Below, piece by piece: positions 42,769-54,796 of a stretch of 64,000 nt of DNA (its first letter is position 1; each line of letters opens with the position of its first letter). Position numbers and translations under genes: made by a program. The notes beneath the pieces were generated by a model. The model had not been told where the DNA came from and did no database searches. It worked only from the letters and a program-made list of their open reading frames with translations. Source of the stretch: Porphyra umbilicalis (lineage: Eukaryota > Rhodophyta > Bangiophyceae > Bangiales > Bangiaceae); assembly GCA_002049455.2 (NCBI GenBank), contig KV918790.1, positions 310,001-374,000 on the forward strand, written 5' to 3'.

Positions 42769-44805
42769 TGTAGATCAGCGGGCGCCGTGCGAGGCCGGGG
42801 GGGGGAAGAGTAGCGCACAGAGATGGTTCTGGACGAGTGTGCCGAGGCTGGGCGCGCAGGAGCAGCTGCAGTGGCGCAGGTTGCAGGGATGCCGGGACAG
42901 TTCGCGTAGTGACGGTTGTGAATGCCTGGCCTTATGTGCCGTTCTGGGCACGGGTACGGGCTGCAACAGATGCTGCGCCACATGCCGCTGCAGCTGCATT
43001 TCGGGGGTGCAGCCTCACGGCCGTGAGGCCACGGCTACAGCTGACACGAAATACCTCCGCAGATGAGCTGTGTACCATTGAGGCTAGCTGTAGCTGAAGA
43101 TACAGCACCCGGTGCGCGTGCAGAGTGACTGCGTCATCCCGTCACTCTCTCTTACATATCGTAGGTTTATTCACGAGACAAGGCTGAATACAGACCGCTT
43201 CGTTGCGGCTCCAGCTGAGGCTACAGCTGTCCAGCTCTGTACATCTGAAGTTCGTGGCTTCTTCAGATGGGTCTACAGACGAACTGGCATATGGCGCCCT
43301 CCGAGACAACTGGTGAGGTAGCATAGAAGGCCAATTGCATTTGTATCATGTCAAACTGTCACGCGTTCTCTCCCTACCTGCTGGGCAGCATGCATGCGAG
43401 TTCATGTGACACGAAGGAAGAGCGCCTGGCTGACCATTGAGTGGCAATCACCACATGAAACGTTCGAAATACAGTACTGTACAGGTGTAGCCCGGCTGCT
43501 GCCTCTGGATTGTGAAGTTTGATAGCTGGCAGTAGCGCCCCTCACCAACGAGTGCAAGCGACTGACTCACGTCTGTTACAAGTTGACGGGCTGCTCGAAG
43601 TTGACGGGCAGCCAAACGGGGTCTTCTGCATGCTTGTTTGCTGACACAAGAGCGTTTCGCCTGGAAATTGGCTTTTGACAAGCGACTGCGGCAGCACAGC
43701 GACGCTTCAATAATTTCGCTCCCTCTGTCTGAGCGAGCTAAAATGATTCGCGGCAGGACTCACACCTATTATACAGCGGTGCGTCAGTTGTGGCAGTGCG
43801 GCTGCCGCCGAGCCGGTTGGCCGTCATTGTGGCCAACCTCTTTGGCGTCCGTGGACGCCGCGGTCGCCGTCATTGTCCTCGTGCGTCCGCACGTCGCTCG
43901 GTCCCACTTCACGCTGCGTTCGTGCCACCCGCAAGTGCGTCCTTGCTCTCTACTGGGCGCGGGCCGCGTCTTCAGTGGCTGTCAGCACCAGCTGTCGCCG
44001 CTTCGGAGGCCGTCGCCTCTGCTGCCGCCGTAGCGGCGGGACGGCGCGACGGCGAGACGGAACGACGGTGCGACGGCGCGACGGTGGGAAGGCGATATGG
44101 CTGCATTGCAATGGCGTCTGGTGTGCGTATCGCTCGTAGACGTTGCTATTTTCACAGCACTCTGGTCCTAATTGCGTGCAGCGCATGCCCTCCGAGCGTG
44201 TCGTGCTCTGGGGCCACGGAGTGTTTCCGCGCGGGTGTGTGTGTGTCACTTGTTCTGACCCGGTTCCGTCCAGCTACAGGCATATATGCTGACTTGCCGC
44301 TCCTCTGCCGCTCTGTCCTCGCACAGCCTGGCGACGATTCGCCACACTGCTCCCCTACCTTTTGTCGATTCCTCCCATTGCCGTGGTCGCGTAGCTCTGG
44401 GGCCTCCCCCTCTAGCATTGGGGCTTCCACCCGCACATACTATCATTTGGTCATTGGCCTTCGGGGCCTCCACCTGCAGCTCCCTCCAACACGTCGCGTG
44501 CGGCGGCCTGCCTGCTCTGCACCGTTGGCTTTTCCACCGTGCCCCCTCACCTCCTCACACGTGTCCCGTCCCATCCTTGCCCACATTGACGGGCGCAACC
44601 GTGCCAGGTCTGGCGTGCCCCGGCTCTGTGGGTGCTGCTGGTGGTGCTCCGACTGGCCGTCTGCGGCTAAAAGAACCGCAGCTTAGTGGTGAGTCGCGCA
44701 GCCGTCTCTCTGGCAGCCGCCGTCCCCGTCTTTCCGCCGCTGGCTACTTCCACGGTTCCGTCAGCCGGTCGCCCACCTCCACGTCCTATTCCGGGTGGTG
44801 AAGCC
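42769..44805. other. Upstream region of the 44806 gene, nothing certain
   Basis: About 2 kb with long open frames but no recognisable protein. CGACGG tandem repeats occur at about 44035-44095. A donor-like GTGAGT at 44689 and several acceptor-like AG sites before 44806 hint at a non-coding or short upstream exon. CAGCTG-rich patches lie at about 42860-43110 and 43205-43230. Confidence 0.45.
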
Positions 44806-47299
44806 ATGACGCCCAACACCAACTCGGGGAGTGACTTCCTGGGCAAGATGAACCAGCTCGTCGTCACCGCCTTCATCCTGGACGCGCAGCGCACGCCCAA
44901 TTCTGCGCACTACTCATTGCTGGGCGTCCCACCGGTGTTGTACAACCTGAGCCACCTAGTGGGTATCACCGATGACGAGGGGTCTGAGCTCCTTGTCAAA
45001 TTCCTCAAGAACAAGATGGGCTCTGGCGATAACATCGCGCTGTTCCTAGCTGTCGCGCTCTCGGCGATGGCCAATGCCCTTGATATACGAGTTCGCATCG
45101 TGGTACGTTCCTTTTTTCGTCCATTCGTCGGTTGTACCATCTGGTCAGTTCATCATGCTTGTTCTGTTTGTCCCAGCCCTCTGGGTCTTTCCATGTGTTG
45201 GTTTCTCTTCAATACTCATTCTGATAGCGAGCCTTTGACTCTCTGCTGTTTCTGTTTCATGACACTCTGCATTGATCTCGACTCTGTCTTCGTGGCAATG
45301 GTTTGTCGGACAGGCCAAGAACCAAGTGCTTCGTCAGCCCCCGAGCCTAGACGTGGACCAGCTGCTGCAGTTGATCAACCCAGATCAGCTCAAGTATGCG
45401 CACGTCGCTCGCAACCTCACATTGCAAAAGTCGCTCTCCTTTGTGCCGCTGTCGCTGCAAGACTCTTCGCAGCGGATGGTGACCTCGGCGTGCCTGAGAT
45501 CCCTCTCTCTCCGTGTAAGACTTGCCGACAGGCAGGAATTCATGCCTGCTGGCTGCACTGCTGTTTGGTTAGGTCCAAAGGCCACGACGTGGTCCACAGG
45601 CAAGAAGACCACCTCGTTGGAGGCGCATCTGGTGCGCCTCGACTTTAGGTGGGACGAGGTGTTTCGGTCACAGCATTGTGGTGCTTTGGACCTGGTGGCG
45701 TCTTTGCGCAGTGTGCTGCTGTCTGGCCCGCCGGCCATTGTGGTGGACGTGCAGCCTTCTGCTAGATCTGATCCGCATCCCTCCCAGGAACCACCGGCGG
45801 TCGAAGACCCTCTTGCTGGAGATGTCGACAATGAGGATGATGACGACGCAGATGTCGTAAGTGCGGTCCCTGGGGACTTGGAGCCGGCGGCGGCGGGTGT
45901 CCATGACGCCGTGCCCGACGATGAGGAGCCAGGACAGGATGTGAACGACGGCGATGATGATGACGAAGATGAGGAGGACGAGATCGAGATCCAAGTTAGC
46001 GGCCTTGATTTGGTGAAACGCCCACAGCTGCACGGCGAAGCGCTCGACAATGTCGCGGGACGTGATGTGGACATGACCAACGAGGACTTCAACGAAGAAA
46101 GCGATGGCCTCGGTACGATGGCTTCTGTAGGTTCTCCTGCAGACCCTGGCGCACCCCCTCACGTGTTCAAGGGTATGCCCAACGGCACCCTGCCTGCAAA
46201 CCCACCTTTCCAACCATCATGCGCTGCGCGTGCGGCCGCGCGTGCGGCAAGCTCAGCTGGGAGCTCCGCGGGGGGGGTATCTTCGAGTGCTCGCACAACG
46301 GCTGCCCCTGCGTCACGGCCGTCTCACACCATTGCGCAGCAGGCAACGGGGTCTTCCGCTGGCAGCCCCGCGAGGACCACTGCTGTCGGGCGCGTGGCGA
46401 CCGCGGGGGCGGCTCATCATTTCTCCAACGACGGCCTTCCGAGCGTTGCTACCCCAGAGGCAACGGCGTGTGGAGCGCGGCGTAGTGTAGCTGCCAAGGG
46501 CTGCGCGGCTGCCGGCCGCTCGACAGCGGATGAAGCGGCTGCGGGAATCAAGCCTCGTGGCAAGAAGAAGACCTTCTCGGCTGCTACTGCCCCCCAAAAG
46601 CAGAAGACCAAGCGCGCCAAGCTCAAGGAGGAGATGAAGGAGCGCATGGCTGCGGAGGCCGCGCAGGCCGCGGAAAAGGTCGTCAGCGTCAACACCTACA
46701 CCCTGCCACCGCGTCCTCCGTACGTGGTCGAGCTTGTTGAGCCCAACTGCGTATGGCGTAATGGAGGTGTATTTGTCACCGTCGTCTTCCCGTTCCTGAC
46801 GGACCACACATGGCGCCTGCGTGGCAAGCTGCGCGTCCGCCTGTACGTGGCTTGTGCGGAGGATGATGGTGCTGACTTTGTGGAGAAGGACGGCGCTGCC
46901 CCAAACAACGACGGTGATGATGAGGCCGAAACAGAGCCAGAACAGGCGGAGAACACGTACAAGGTCAAGGCGTGGCTGCAGCCGAAGTCTACTAAGGACA
47001 TTACGGACGAGGATCGCATCACAGTCCCGCAGGAGACGGCCACCTCGGCGTCTGTCGCCATTTCTGACTGTTTTCTACGTGCTACCGGCTCGGGCGCCGC
47101 TGGGCTGGACGACGAGCAGCTGAAGACTCGCATCATCAAGACGGTGCCGCCAATCTCGTGGCGCTTTGACACGAGCTTCACGAGCGCGCTGAATCTGAAC
47201 TCTTCCGCTCAATGTATCGACCCGACGGCGTCAGGGTTCTCTGTCGGCTGGACCGTCGTGGAGGACGTCGACAGCATGGATGTTTCCGTTAACATGTGA
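44806..47299 (+). CDS. Unrecognised acidic protein, two exons
   Basis: Exons 44806-45102 and 45314-47299, joined in phase 0 across a 211-base intron (GTACGT...GACAG); about 760 residues. Start: ATG of MTPNTNSGSDFLGKMNQL. Layout: helical N-terminal domain (exon 1 and start of exon 2), a very acidic segment (DNEDDDDADV ... DDDDEDEEDEIEIQVS, about residues 275-335), an Ala/Ser-rich linker, a basic coiled-coil stretch (KRAKLKEEMKERMAAEAAQAAEKV) and a C-terminal beta-rich domain with a second acidic loop. No enzyme motif or known family. The clean splice sites and composition shift make it the best supported unknown gene here. It may belong to the same mobile block as its neighbours. Confidence 0.7.
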
Positions 47300-49311
47300 G
47301 TGGCTTCGAGGTGGTGGTGTTGACGTGCCGTTGCATCCACTATGTGTGCCGCGCCATTGAGTCGTTGTTTTTTTTGCTGGCGTCGCCGAGCGCATGTGTT
47401 TGTGGCCACGTACCTCCGTGTCTGGTCCTGCATTTGCTAGAGTGACCTCATGATGTGCTCTCTTCCGGACTGGAACGAATAGGACACTTTTTGTTTCCTT
47501 GGAAAGTCTTTCTTTCTTTTTCTTGCCGCACTAACGAACGCATTGGCCTCGCCGCCCAGTCCAACACCAAACGTATGGGCCGCCGCGCACGACCGTGCCG
47601 CTGTGGTTGAGCGCGACGATGAACGCTCTCGCTTCTATTGCCAGGACACGACCGGTTAGCGTGCGCACACATCCCCCCCGCTGACTTGCTCTGCTACAAA
47701 CTCTATCCATGCTGCGCGATCCCACACACATATGGACCCATCTTCGCCTTGGCCGCCTGTGACTGCGCTAAGGCAACTCAGATTACACCTAATCCGGCGA
47801 GTCGGTGCAGAGAACGACATGAAACACTGCTCGTGAGGCCAGTTCGTGCAGGCTACTGCAGCATTTGGTGGTGCCCAAACGTGCCGTTCAATGTTCTTTG
47901 TGCGCATTTCTCAGCTGCTGGAGGAAACTGCGCTAGCCTCGTGCGCACGATTGCGTCTCGGAGACATCTCCGCGACCCGGGCAATCATCAGCCAGCCGTA
48001 GAAACACCGTTTCTGTGCTCGAAATCTGCGCGGGGTGAGGCCGAAAATGTGCAGCTCGTTCAAACTACGTCGTCACTACGGATGCATGTCGCCTCCAGAC
48101 CTGCGCACATGTTGCCGTCGCGCTGGTGCATAAACTGTCGTACGAAGGCCGCGTTCCACTGGATGAGCTTCGCGTTCTGTGCGGTGCGAGGAGCGGTGCT
48201 TGCGGTCATAGCAGCGTGGTGATCATAAACTTCGACACATGCATACGGTTGTGGGTCGTCTCGAGATGTATCAACCCCCCAAGGGAGGGTCTGATAGGCC
48301 CCTCGCTTGCACGAAATCAATGGATTTGCAGATGTCCGTCTGTCCACACAGAACATGGATCCGAACCCGATGTGCAGGCGACGCCGTGCTTGCGACAGTC
48401 CCAAGCCACGCACGGCTCGCCGACAGCTTCACCCCCCCCAGCCCACCGGCCTCACACCCACGTCCGCCTCCGCCGCCGCTACCGCGCAGTCCAACCGCCC
48501 CCTGGGGCAAACGCCACGCCACTCCCGCCCCCTCGTCCATGATGGCTAGGCTTGTTGCCAGTAGCAAGCGTATCGCAGCAGGGGGCGCGGGCGCAGGGTC
48601 CGCCGCCGCCGCCGTAGGGGCTGCCACCGGATAGCCAGCGGCGTCTTCACCCCTCTCCCCCTCCAGCCCCACGGCCCCTCAACCCCTTCACAGCCCCCCG
48701 AATGTACCCCCCTGTCCGTTCTCCTCCCCCCACGACGTACCGCGCGGTCAGTTGCGCGACATCCCGCACGGATGGATCCGCCACCGCGACACCACCACCC
48801 CCTCGCACGGGCCACGCGCACGACGCCGCCCTCTCCTCGTCACAGGTCCGCGCACAGCACCACGCGGGCAGCTGCGTCACGCCACTCGCGACTGCCCGCT
48901 TCAGTCACTGCGCGCCAAGGTCACACCACATTCCACAACTCTCGGCTGTCCCCGATCTTGGCCCTCTCCTGCGCATTCAAAATGTTGAAGAACAAAAACA
49001 CCGTCCAGAGCATCTCAGGGGCATGCTTCACCAATTACGTCTTCAATTCCTCACCCGACGCAGTCATATGCAGCACGCATCCTCGTTTCCAACGCGTCTG
49101 AAGCACAGACCCCCCGTTTCAAGCCATCTGAACGAGAAAAAACCCCTCTTTCTACATGGTTGGACCTCACAAACGCCCAACGTACGGCCACCGTGCAAAA
49201 ACACATGTACGGATAGTGTGCAAGTTGACGCTTCTAACCATATCGGACTCAACGTACGGCGACGTCCGCCCGAGCCGTACGAGGTCTCTCCGCGTGCACC
49301 CCGCTTTTTCA
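47300..49311. other. Intergenic stretch, no certain gene
   Basis: A short frame at 48539-48634 (MMARLVASSKRIAAGG...) resembles an N-terminal targeting peptide but stops after 31 codons and shows no continuing exon. Otherwise nothing recognised. Confidence 0.45.
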
Positions 49312-49405
49312 CAAGTACTCCCGCAACGTGCACTAGCTCGGAAAAAAATTACAAAGGGGGCCCCTATGCGCATGTTGGATAGTACCCTGTCCTAAAGGCC
49401 AGGGG
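49312..49405 (+). repeat. About 90-bp repeat module, copy 1
   Basis: CAAGTACTCCCGCAACGTGC plus ACT (49312-49334), followed about 50 bases later by TACCCTGTCCTAAAGGCCAG (49383-49402). The same pair recurs at 52015-52100 with similar spacing. The module is directly followed by the right copy of the 26993 direct repeat. Confidence 0.7.
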
Positions 49406-49409
49406 ATTC

Positions 49410-49482
49410 GTGATGAAGTCCCACCGACTATTACAATGAAATTGTGTTCTCCAGCTCAACTGAAGGCGCGTTCGCGAAAACA
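49410..49482 (+). repeat. Direct repeat, right copy (pairs with 26993-27036)
   Basis: GTGATGAAGTCCCACCGACT at 49410-49429 and CTGAAGGCGCGTTCGCGAAA at 49460-49479, separated by about 29 bases that are absent from the left copy. Confidence 0.75.
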
Positions 49483-49639
49483 TCCTGTTCTGGGAACTTG
49501 AAAATGACCAAACTGAATAAGATACGTTCACCGCAAGTCGCAACCACAACCCACTTGCTCATCAACCCCCCCCGCCACCGCCCCCTTTCCACCCCTGCCG
49601 TTCATCAAGGCCGGCCCACCACCCCCCGTACCTCGAGCC

Positions 49640-49784
49640 AGCAGACCGTCCTCCCTCCCAATACGCCCGAGGACCCCGACCGCCAGGGCGACCGAGTCGG
49701 CGCACACGGGCGTCGGCAGGCAACCACGTCACCCACCGGCGGTCCCGTGCCAGTGGCCCAACGACGGCGATGGCGGCGGCGGCC

Positions 49785-49818
<34 letters not shown>

Positions 49819-50193
49819 AGCCACCGTGTCCACGACGCCCCTCGTCGCCGCCGCCGCCGCGCTTGCCACCGCATCGACGGGCGCGCTGCCGACGGGGGCC
49901 ACGGCAGGGTCGACCTCAGCCTCCACGCCTGCGGCGGGGGCGGCGACGGGCGCGGGCGCGCCCGCAACGGATCCCACAGGGAGCGTACCCGCAGGGACAA
50001 TGGCGACCGCCCCGCGCGCGACTAGTCGACACCCCCCCCCCCCCCAGAGGGCGGCTCGGCCTCCTCCTGCCCCCAATGGTCGCCCGCTGACCACGCCCGC
50101 ACCGACGGCGGGCCCACACTCGCCGACCGCAAGCGGCACCCAACGGCGCGGCCGCCGCCCAGCAACGTTCCCCCCAGGCGCCGCTCTGCCCCC

Positions 50194-50240
<47 letters not shown>

Positions 50241-51230
50241 CCGAGACGGCCCAATCGACGCGGACCGCCGGGCAACGGTGGCCACGATGGAGCACCCGCC
50301 CGTCGAGCCGGCGGCCCACCCCACCAGCCGACCTGCCGTCGCCCCCCCCCCAGCCACACGCCGGCGACGCCGTCGTCGCCGCCGCGGTCGTCGCTGTGGC
50401 GTGAAGGCAGGCGCTGTACGGCCTCTGCCGGCCCCGTCGGGGAGTGCCACGCACGCACCCCACCGCCGCCGCCTTCGTCACCGCCACCGCCTCCCACGCT
50501 GCCGCCGCCGCCGCCGCTGCCGCCGGCTGCCGCCGGCATGACGACGGGAGCCCGTAGCGGCGGCCGCCAGCGCCCCGCTCCCGCTGCCCCCGACCGAACC
50601 CGCCGCTGCGCGGCGGCCGCAAGGCGGGCGGCGGCGGGCTTCGCGGCCATGGTTGTTGCCGCCAGCGTCCGGGGGGGGGGGCACCCGCCGCCGCGCGGCG
50701 GCCACCGCGGCGCCGGCGGTAGACGTTGACGAGCTGCCACCGCCGCCGCCGCCGCCGCCGCCTGTCAGCGCGCTGCCGGCGACCGACGCTGCAGCGGCGA
50801 TCTACGCGGCCGCAAAGCTCAGAGCGGTGGCGGGCGCGACCAGTCATCAAAGGAGCCCCACGCTCGCCGCCCGGCGTGCGCACGGCTCTCGACGGGGCGG
50901 GGCGGACGCGGGCGGAGGAGCGCGCGCGACGCGCGTCGTTCAGCACGAGGGGGGTCCACGGCGGGCAAAAAAGGAGAAAGGAAAACACCGCCGCCGGCCG
51001 GTCGCGCGCCTGCCACGCACGCCGCGGGTGGCGTCACCGCCGGTCCGACGGGCGGCGGCGGTGGCGGTGGTGCCGCCGCCGCTGCCGACGCGCGCGCGGG
51101 GCGCCGCCCATGGCGGGTGGCGCGGGGAGGCGCGGGACGCTTCCTATGGCTGCTTTGCCGAGGTTCATCATCATCAGCACCAGCCATCGAACAAGAGCGC
51201 ACGTAACACCGCCCACATGAAGGTCAGTAA
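49640..51230. other. CCG-repeat-rich low-complexity region
   Basis: Dense CCG/CGG trinucleotides (for example about 49770-49812, 50188-50238 and 50740-50762) keep several frames open on both strands and yield Arg-, Ala-, Pro- or Gly-rich strings. On the plus strand two stretches have more mixed composition (49826-50020 and 50653-50900) and could be exons of a repeat-rich protein, but no domain supports either strand. Confidence 0.5.
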
Positions 51231-52014
51231 CCGCGCTACGCAAACCGCGTTGCGCGACACGCGTACCACCGAGCACCCTCCCACCTCGACCGGCTCCCCA
51301 TGGTCAACGTACCCTCAAAAAACACGCTGCTCTTCCTTCAGCCCCTACCCCCTGCATCGCCCATGCTCCGTCCGGGGGCTGCTACCTCACCGATCCACAG
51401 CACCACGTCGTCAGCCGGCAATCCCGTCGACATATGCGCTGCGCCGGTCGACCACAGGCAACGGGAACGGCCGCGACCGCTCGAGCAGCCACGCTATCCG
51501 CGACCACACAACCCCCCATTCGAACGATCGAAAGGAAAACGCTCTCTCAGGCCTCTGAAGCCACCTATTCGACAAATCCCAAAATCTTACGCGAGCGTGA
51601 CCACATCCGTCTCGGTCAACCCGCCCCCACGACCCTGTAAACACCGCACCTGCCCTCACGTATTGCTGTCTTCCCAACTTTGGCCGATCCCGTCGATGTC
51701 AAGAGGAGTGATCAACTGTGTGAAACAGCGTCTCAGCCATCTACTCAGCCGGATAAAGTCGATTGACCAATGGGCAGTTGATCCAGACCCCTTCATGACT
51801 TTGACCACATCGGAAAATATTGGGAAGACAGCAATACCTTTTTAGCCACGATCTGCTCCCGCGGACCGTACGGACGATGAAGACGCCTCCACCTAGCGAA
51901 AACTCGTACGATGCTCGGGCGAACCAGTGCGCTTCTTTCTATTGTCAAGAGACAAGCTGGGCTCGTCGACGGACAACGTAGGACGCAAAAAGGCCCGCCC
52001 GGGACGGTTTTAGT

Positions 52015-52100
52015 CAAGTACTCCCGCAACGTGCACTGGAAAAGGCAACTTATTTTTCAACGTGCGGGTGTGTATAAGTACCCTGTACTAAAGTCCAGGG
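52015..52100 (+). repeat. About 90-bp repeat module, copy 2
   Basis: Second occurrence of the 49312-49405 module: CAAGTACTCCCGCAACGTGC at 52015 and TACCCTGTACTAAAGTCCAG at about 52079. Here GTGTATAAGTA immediately precedes the second motif. The dispersed repeat copy 3 follows within 40 bases. Confidence 0.7.
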
Positions 52101-52129
52101 AAATATCATTCCGCCTTGCCGCACAGCTC

Positions 52130-52510
52130 AGTCGAAAGTCATGCAGGTTGAAGAAATCCAGGCACGTGCGTGCAATACCCTGGCCTTCAGGGCGGTGGCG
52201 CGCTCGGCGACGCATCGACGCCGGGCACGCCGGCCGGGTCCATCGCCGCGAGCGCGCACGGGGGCACGTACAGCCACGTTGCCGTGGCGGGGGGAACGTG
52301 GGGCGGGGAAAGGGGTGCCGCCGCCAGCACCGCAGCGGCGGCGGCCCGCCGGCGTCGCGCAACGCCCACAGGAGGGGCCGTCACTCCGCCGCGCAGCGCA
52401 CCTGCGTACGGCGGGCGGGGCGGCCGACACGGCGCACGGGCGGACGGGTGGGACCGACCACCGCGCGACGGGGCGCCTCTGACCGCGCCGCTAGATGGCG
52501 TTAGGAACCG
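52130..52510 (-). repeat. Dispersed GC-rich repeat, copy 3 (full length)
   Basis: Reverse-strand copy of the repeat at 2290-2640, easily alignable along about 350 bases. It keeps a 65-codon minus-strand frame (52384-52187) of the same length, again starting MTAPPVGVARRRRAAAAA, with several amino-acid changes. Confidence 0.85.
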
Positions 52511-52894
52511 CCGACGAGCCGCCGCAACAGACGCCGGCGCACAGGCACGATCACCCGCGGGTCATCGCGGGCGCGTCAAACCGCGGAAGTCGCTGTGCGC
52601 GGTCGCCGCGCGCAACTTGGGGCGGTGGGGGGTGCCAGGGGGCCAGGCACCGTCCGGGCCCTGTGACACTTGTGGCAGGACAGTCCTTCTCTGGCACAGA
52701 ACTCTATTCGCTGGTAGCGTCGTCGCGACCCTTCCAACGTTGACACGCCCTGAGGACACGAATGCAGACTGCCACCTCTGAGAGCAAGTGCCGTGATCTA
52801 AGTAAATGAGTGCATCACTGCACTTTGAGAGCAACCTGTCCATAAGGCCAGGGAAAACCAACTGTGATCACGAATAGGGTTGCTCAGAACGCCC

Positions 52895-53185
52895 GGGTCG
52901 TCGTTAAGGGCGTCGTTAAGGGCGTCACCAGGGCGTCATTTGGGCGTCGCGCGCCCCTAACGCCCCAACTCAACAGGGCGTCAGCAAGGAGTCGCGAAGA
53001 GAAAGTTTTCAAGGGGGCCTACATGATTCAGCAGGTGGCGGATGTGCACCTTGGTTGGGGACAGGCACCCAGTCTTGACACAGAAAATGACATATGGGTG
53101 CACAATATGGGTGCCACTTTAACCACCTTGTGAATACTGAGGGTGCTACTTGGGGCGTCGTAAGGGAGTTTTGGCTGCCTAACGG
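52895..53185. repeat. Cluster of GGGCGTC/GACGCCC motifs
   Basis: GTCGTTAAGGGC and GGGCGTC-type motifs recur about ten times, dense at 52900-52985 and again at 53150-53190 around GGGGCGTCGTAAGGGAG and AACGGGGCGTCCCAAC. This looks like the two subterminal arrays of a small decayed DNA transposon. No coding sequence. Confidence 0.5.
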
Positions 53186-53339
53186 GGCGTCCCAACTCAG
53201 ATAATGCCAGCCTTGGAAAGGGGGGTTTGATGCGATGAATATCGATCCAAGGCTTCGTGTCCAATCACAGCACGCCGCCAAATCAATCACATGTCCCGGA
53301 ATGCACGGGTCATCTTTCTATATAAATTTGGTAGCGAGC

Positions 53340-53445
53340 ACTGCGGCGAAAAATGCGAGGCACCCTCGGGGCCCGAGCGTAGGCGCGGAGCGCCGGAGCC
53401 GGGCCCCGAGGGTGCCGAGATGACACTCCGTTTTTCGCGCAGAGC
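53340..53445. mobile_element. Foldback element, about 105 bp
   Basis: CACCCTCGGGGCCC (53361-53374) is perfectly inverted at 53401-53414, and the outer flanks pair imperfectly (GCGAAAAAT at about 53346 with TTTTTCGC at about 53431). Likely a MITE. Confidence 0.65.
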
Positions 53446-53482
53446 GGAGCGTGGCTGCCTCTAGTGTCTATTCTACCTCGAA

Positions 53483-53524
53483 AGAGGATCAAATGATCCT
53501 CTCGTGAGGATCATTTGATCCTCT
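53483..53524. repeat. Perfect 18-bp hairpin
   Basis: AGAGGATCAAATGATCCT (53483-53500) and its exact inverse AGGATCATTTGATCCTCT (53507-53524) flank a 6-base loop. Each arm also contains the smaller palindrome AGGATCATTTGATCCT. Role unknown. Confidence 0.85.
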
Positions 53525-54399
53525 TCCAGAATCGTCGATTCCAGGCCATCTGAGTAGGAAAACGGGCGATCTGGTCCCTACAGAATCACTGCGATGCGCT
53601 TCTCGTCGATACCAGTGCGCTGGGCCACAACGGCCCCGGTACATCATGAAGAAGGCAGGGACTCTGTTATATTTCTTTGAAAGAGGGATTCCCCTAGGTA
53701 CGGTACGACAACTGGCGGCTGGGCCGAAGTTAGACCCTCCCGCCGCCCACTCTTGCCCGTGCTCAGGAACGCGCTGCGTCGACTGGTGCTGCCGGGGCGC
53801 CCCGCCGGCGGCCGACAGGGCGCCGACGCGCGCCGCCTCCGCGTGCGCCGCCCCCGACGAGGCGGTGAGGCGGCGACGGAGGGACCAATTCTTCTCGTGC
53901 GCACACGCGCGGCGACAGGGCGAAGGGGGGCTGGTGGGGGCGCCCTACTGGCGCAGGGCGGACGGCGCACTGGCCCCTATAAAGCGAGTAGTGTAGCTAG
54001 GGCTGACGCGGCCGGTGGGGGGGGGGGGGCAGGAAGGCGGCCGGGTGGGCGGGGGGGGGGGGGGGCGGTACAGGACTCGACGGCGCTGGGGGGGGTGGCG
54101 CAGGGGGGAGGCACCGCCAGACACATGCGGGGCAGCGGCAACTGTGCGCTTGCGACGCACCATGGTGGCAGCGAAGGGGGCAGCGAGAGGGAGGGAAAGT
54201 CGAAAGGGGGGGGGGCGGTCTCGGTCAGTGACCACGCGACCGCACGGCCTTCTGCGGCCGACGGCTCAAGGTGCGTTGATGGGGGCGAGGGGGGGCCGCT
54301 GGGCGGGCAGCAGGCATCCGATGTGTGAGCTGAGAGCGGTGCTTCGGTGGACGCCGTACGGAACGGGGGCGTGGCGGGACGTGTAGCATATCTCTGCTA
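53525..54399. other. Repeat-rich stretch before element 2
   Basis: No gene recognised. The + strand carries G-runs at about 54015-54027 and 54049-54065. The 5' limit of the second retrotransposon's LTR lies somewhere after about 54.2 kb but cannot be fixed because its partner LTR is outside the window. Confidence 0.4.
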
Positions 54400-54777
54400 C
54401 CAATTGGCAATTAGCCACGAGTAGCCCCCTTGACTGGCCGAATCCGCGATTGTGTGTGACTCGGCTTGTGGCACGCCCTTTGGGAGGTTACTTCCGCATT
54501 GTTTATTTTTTATTTGCTTGTTTGCTTGCCTGTCTTATCTGTCTGCCGGCACGCATTACGATCGCTTGATCGGATGGTCGATCGACCAGCGCCGTTGTTT
54601 GTACTAAACCACCGTGGGTCCGGGGTCGCCGTCGTGGGCACCACCCGGCTCCCCATCGGATGCCCTTCAACAAAAGGTCTTCTTCCTCGCCGCGACGGCG
54701 ATAGAACTCGCTTTATTGCTTGGCTACGGTCGGTCTCAGTACACTGGTAATTGAACTAACGTTATTAATACCACATT

Positions 54778-54796
54778 TGGTGGAGTAGCAGGGGAT
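54778..54796 (+). other. Primer-binding site of element 2
   Basis: TGGTGGAGTAGCAGGGGAT, two bases after the probable LTR end (...ACCACA). It differs from element 1's site by one base, so both elements probably use the same tRNA primer. Confidence 0.75.

Noticed and set aside
43790-44686. 298-codon plus-strand frame upstream of the 44806 gene
   Set aside because: Cys/Ser/Pro-rich, no domain; it includes CGACGG tandem repeats. More likely promoter/5' UTR.
48539-48634. MMARLVASSKRIAAGG... as the first exon of a mitochondrial protein
   Set aside because: It stops after 31 codons and no donor or continuing exon could be defended.
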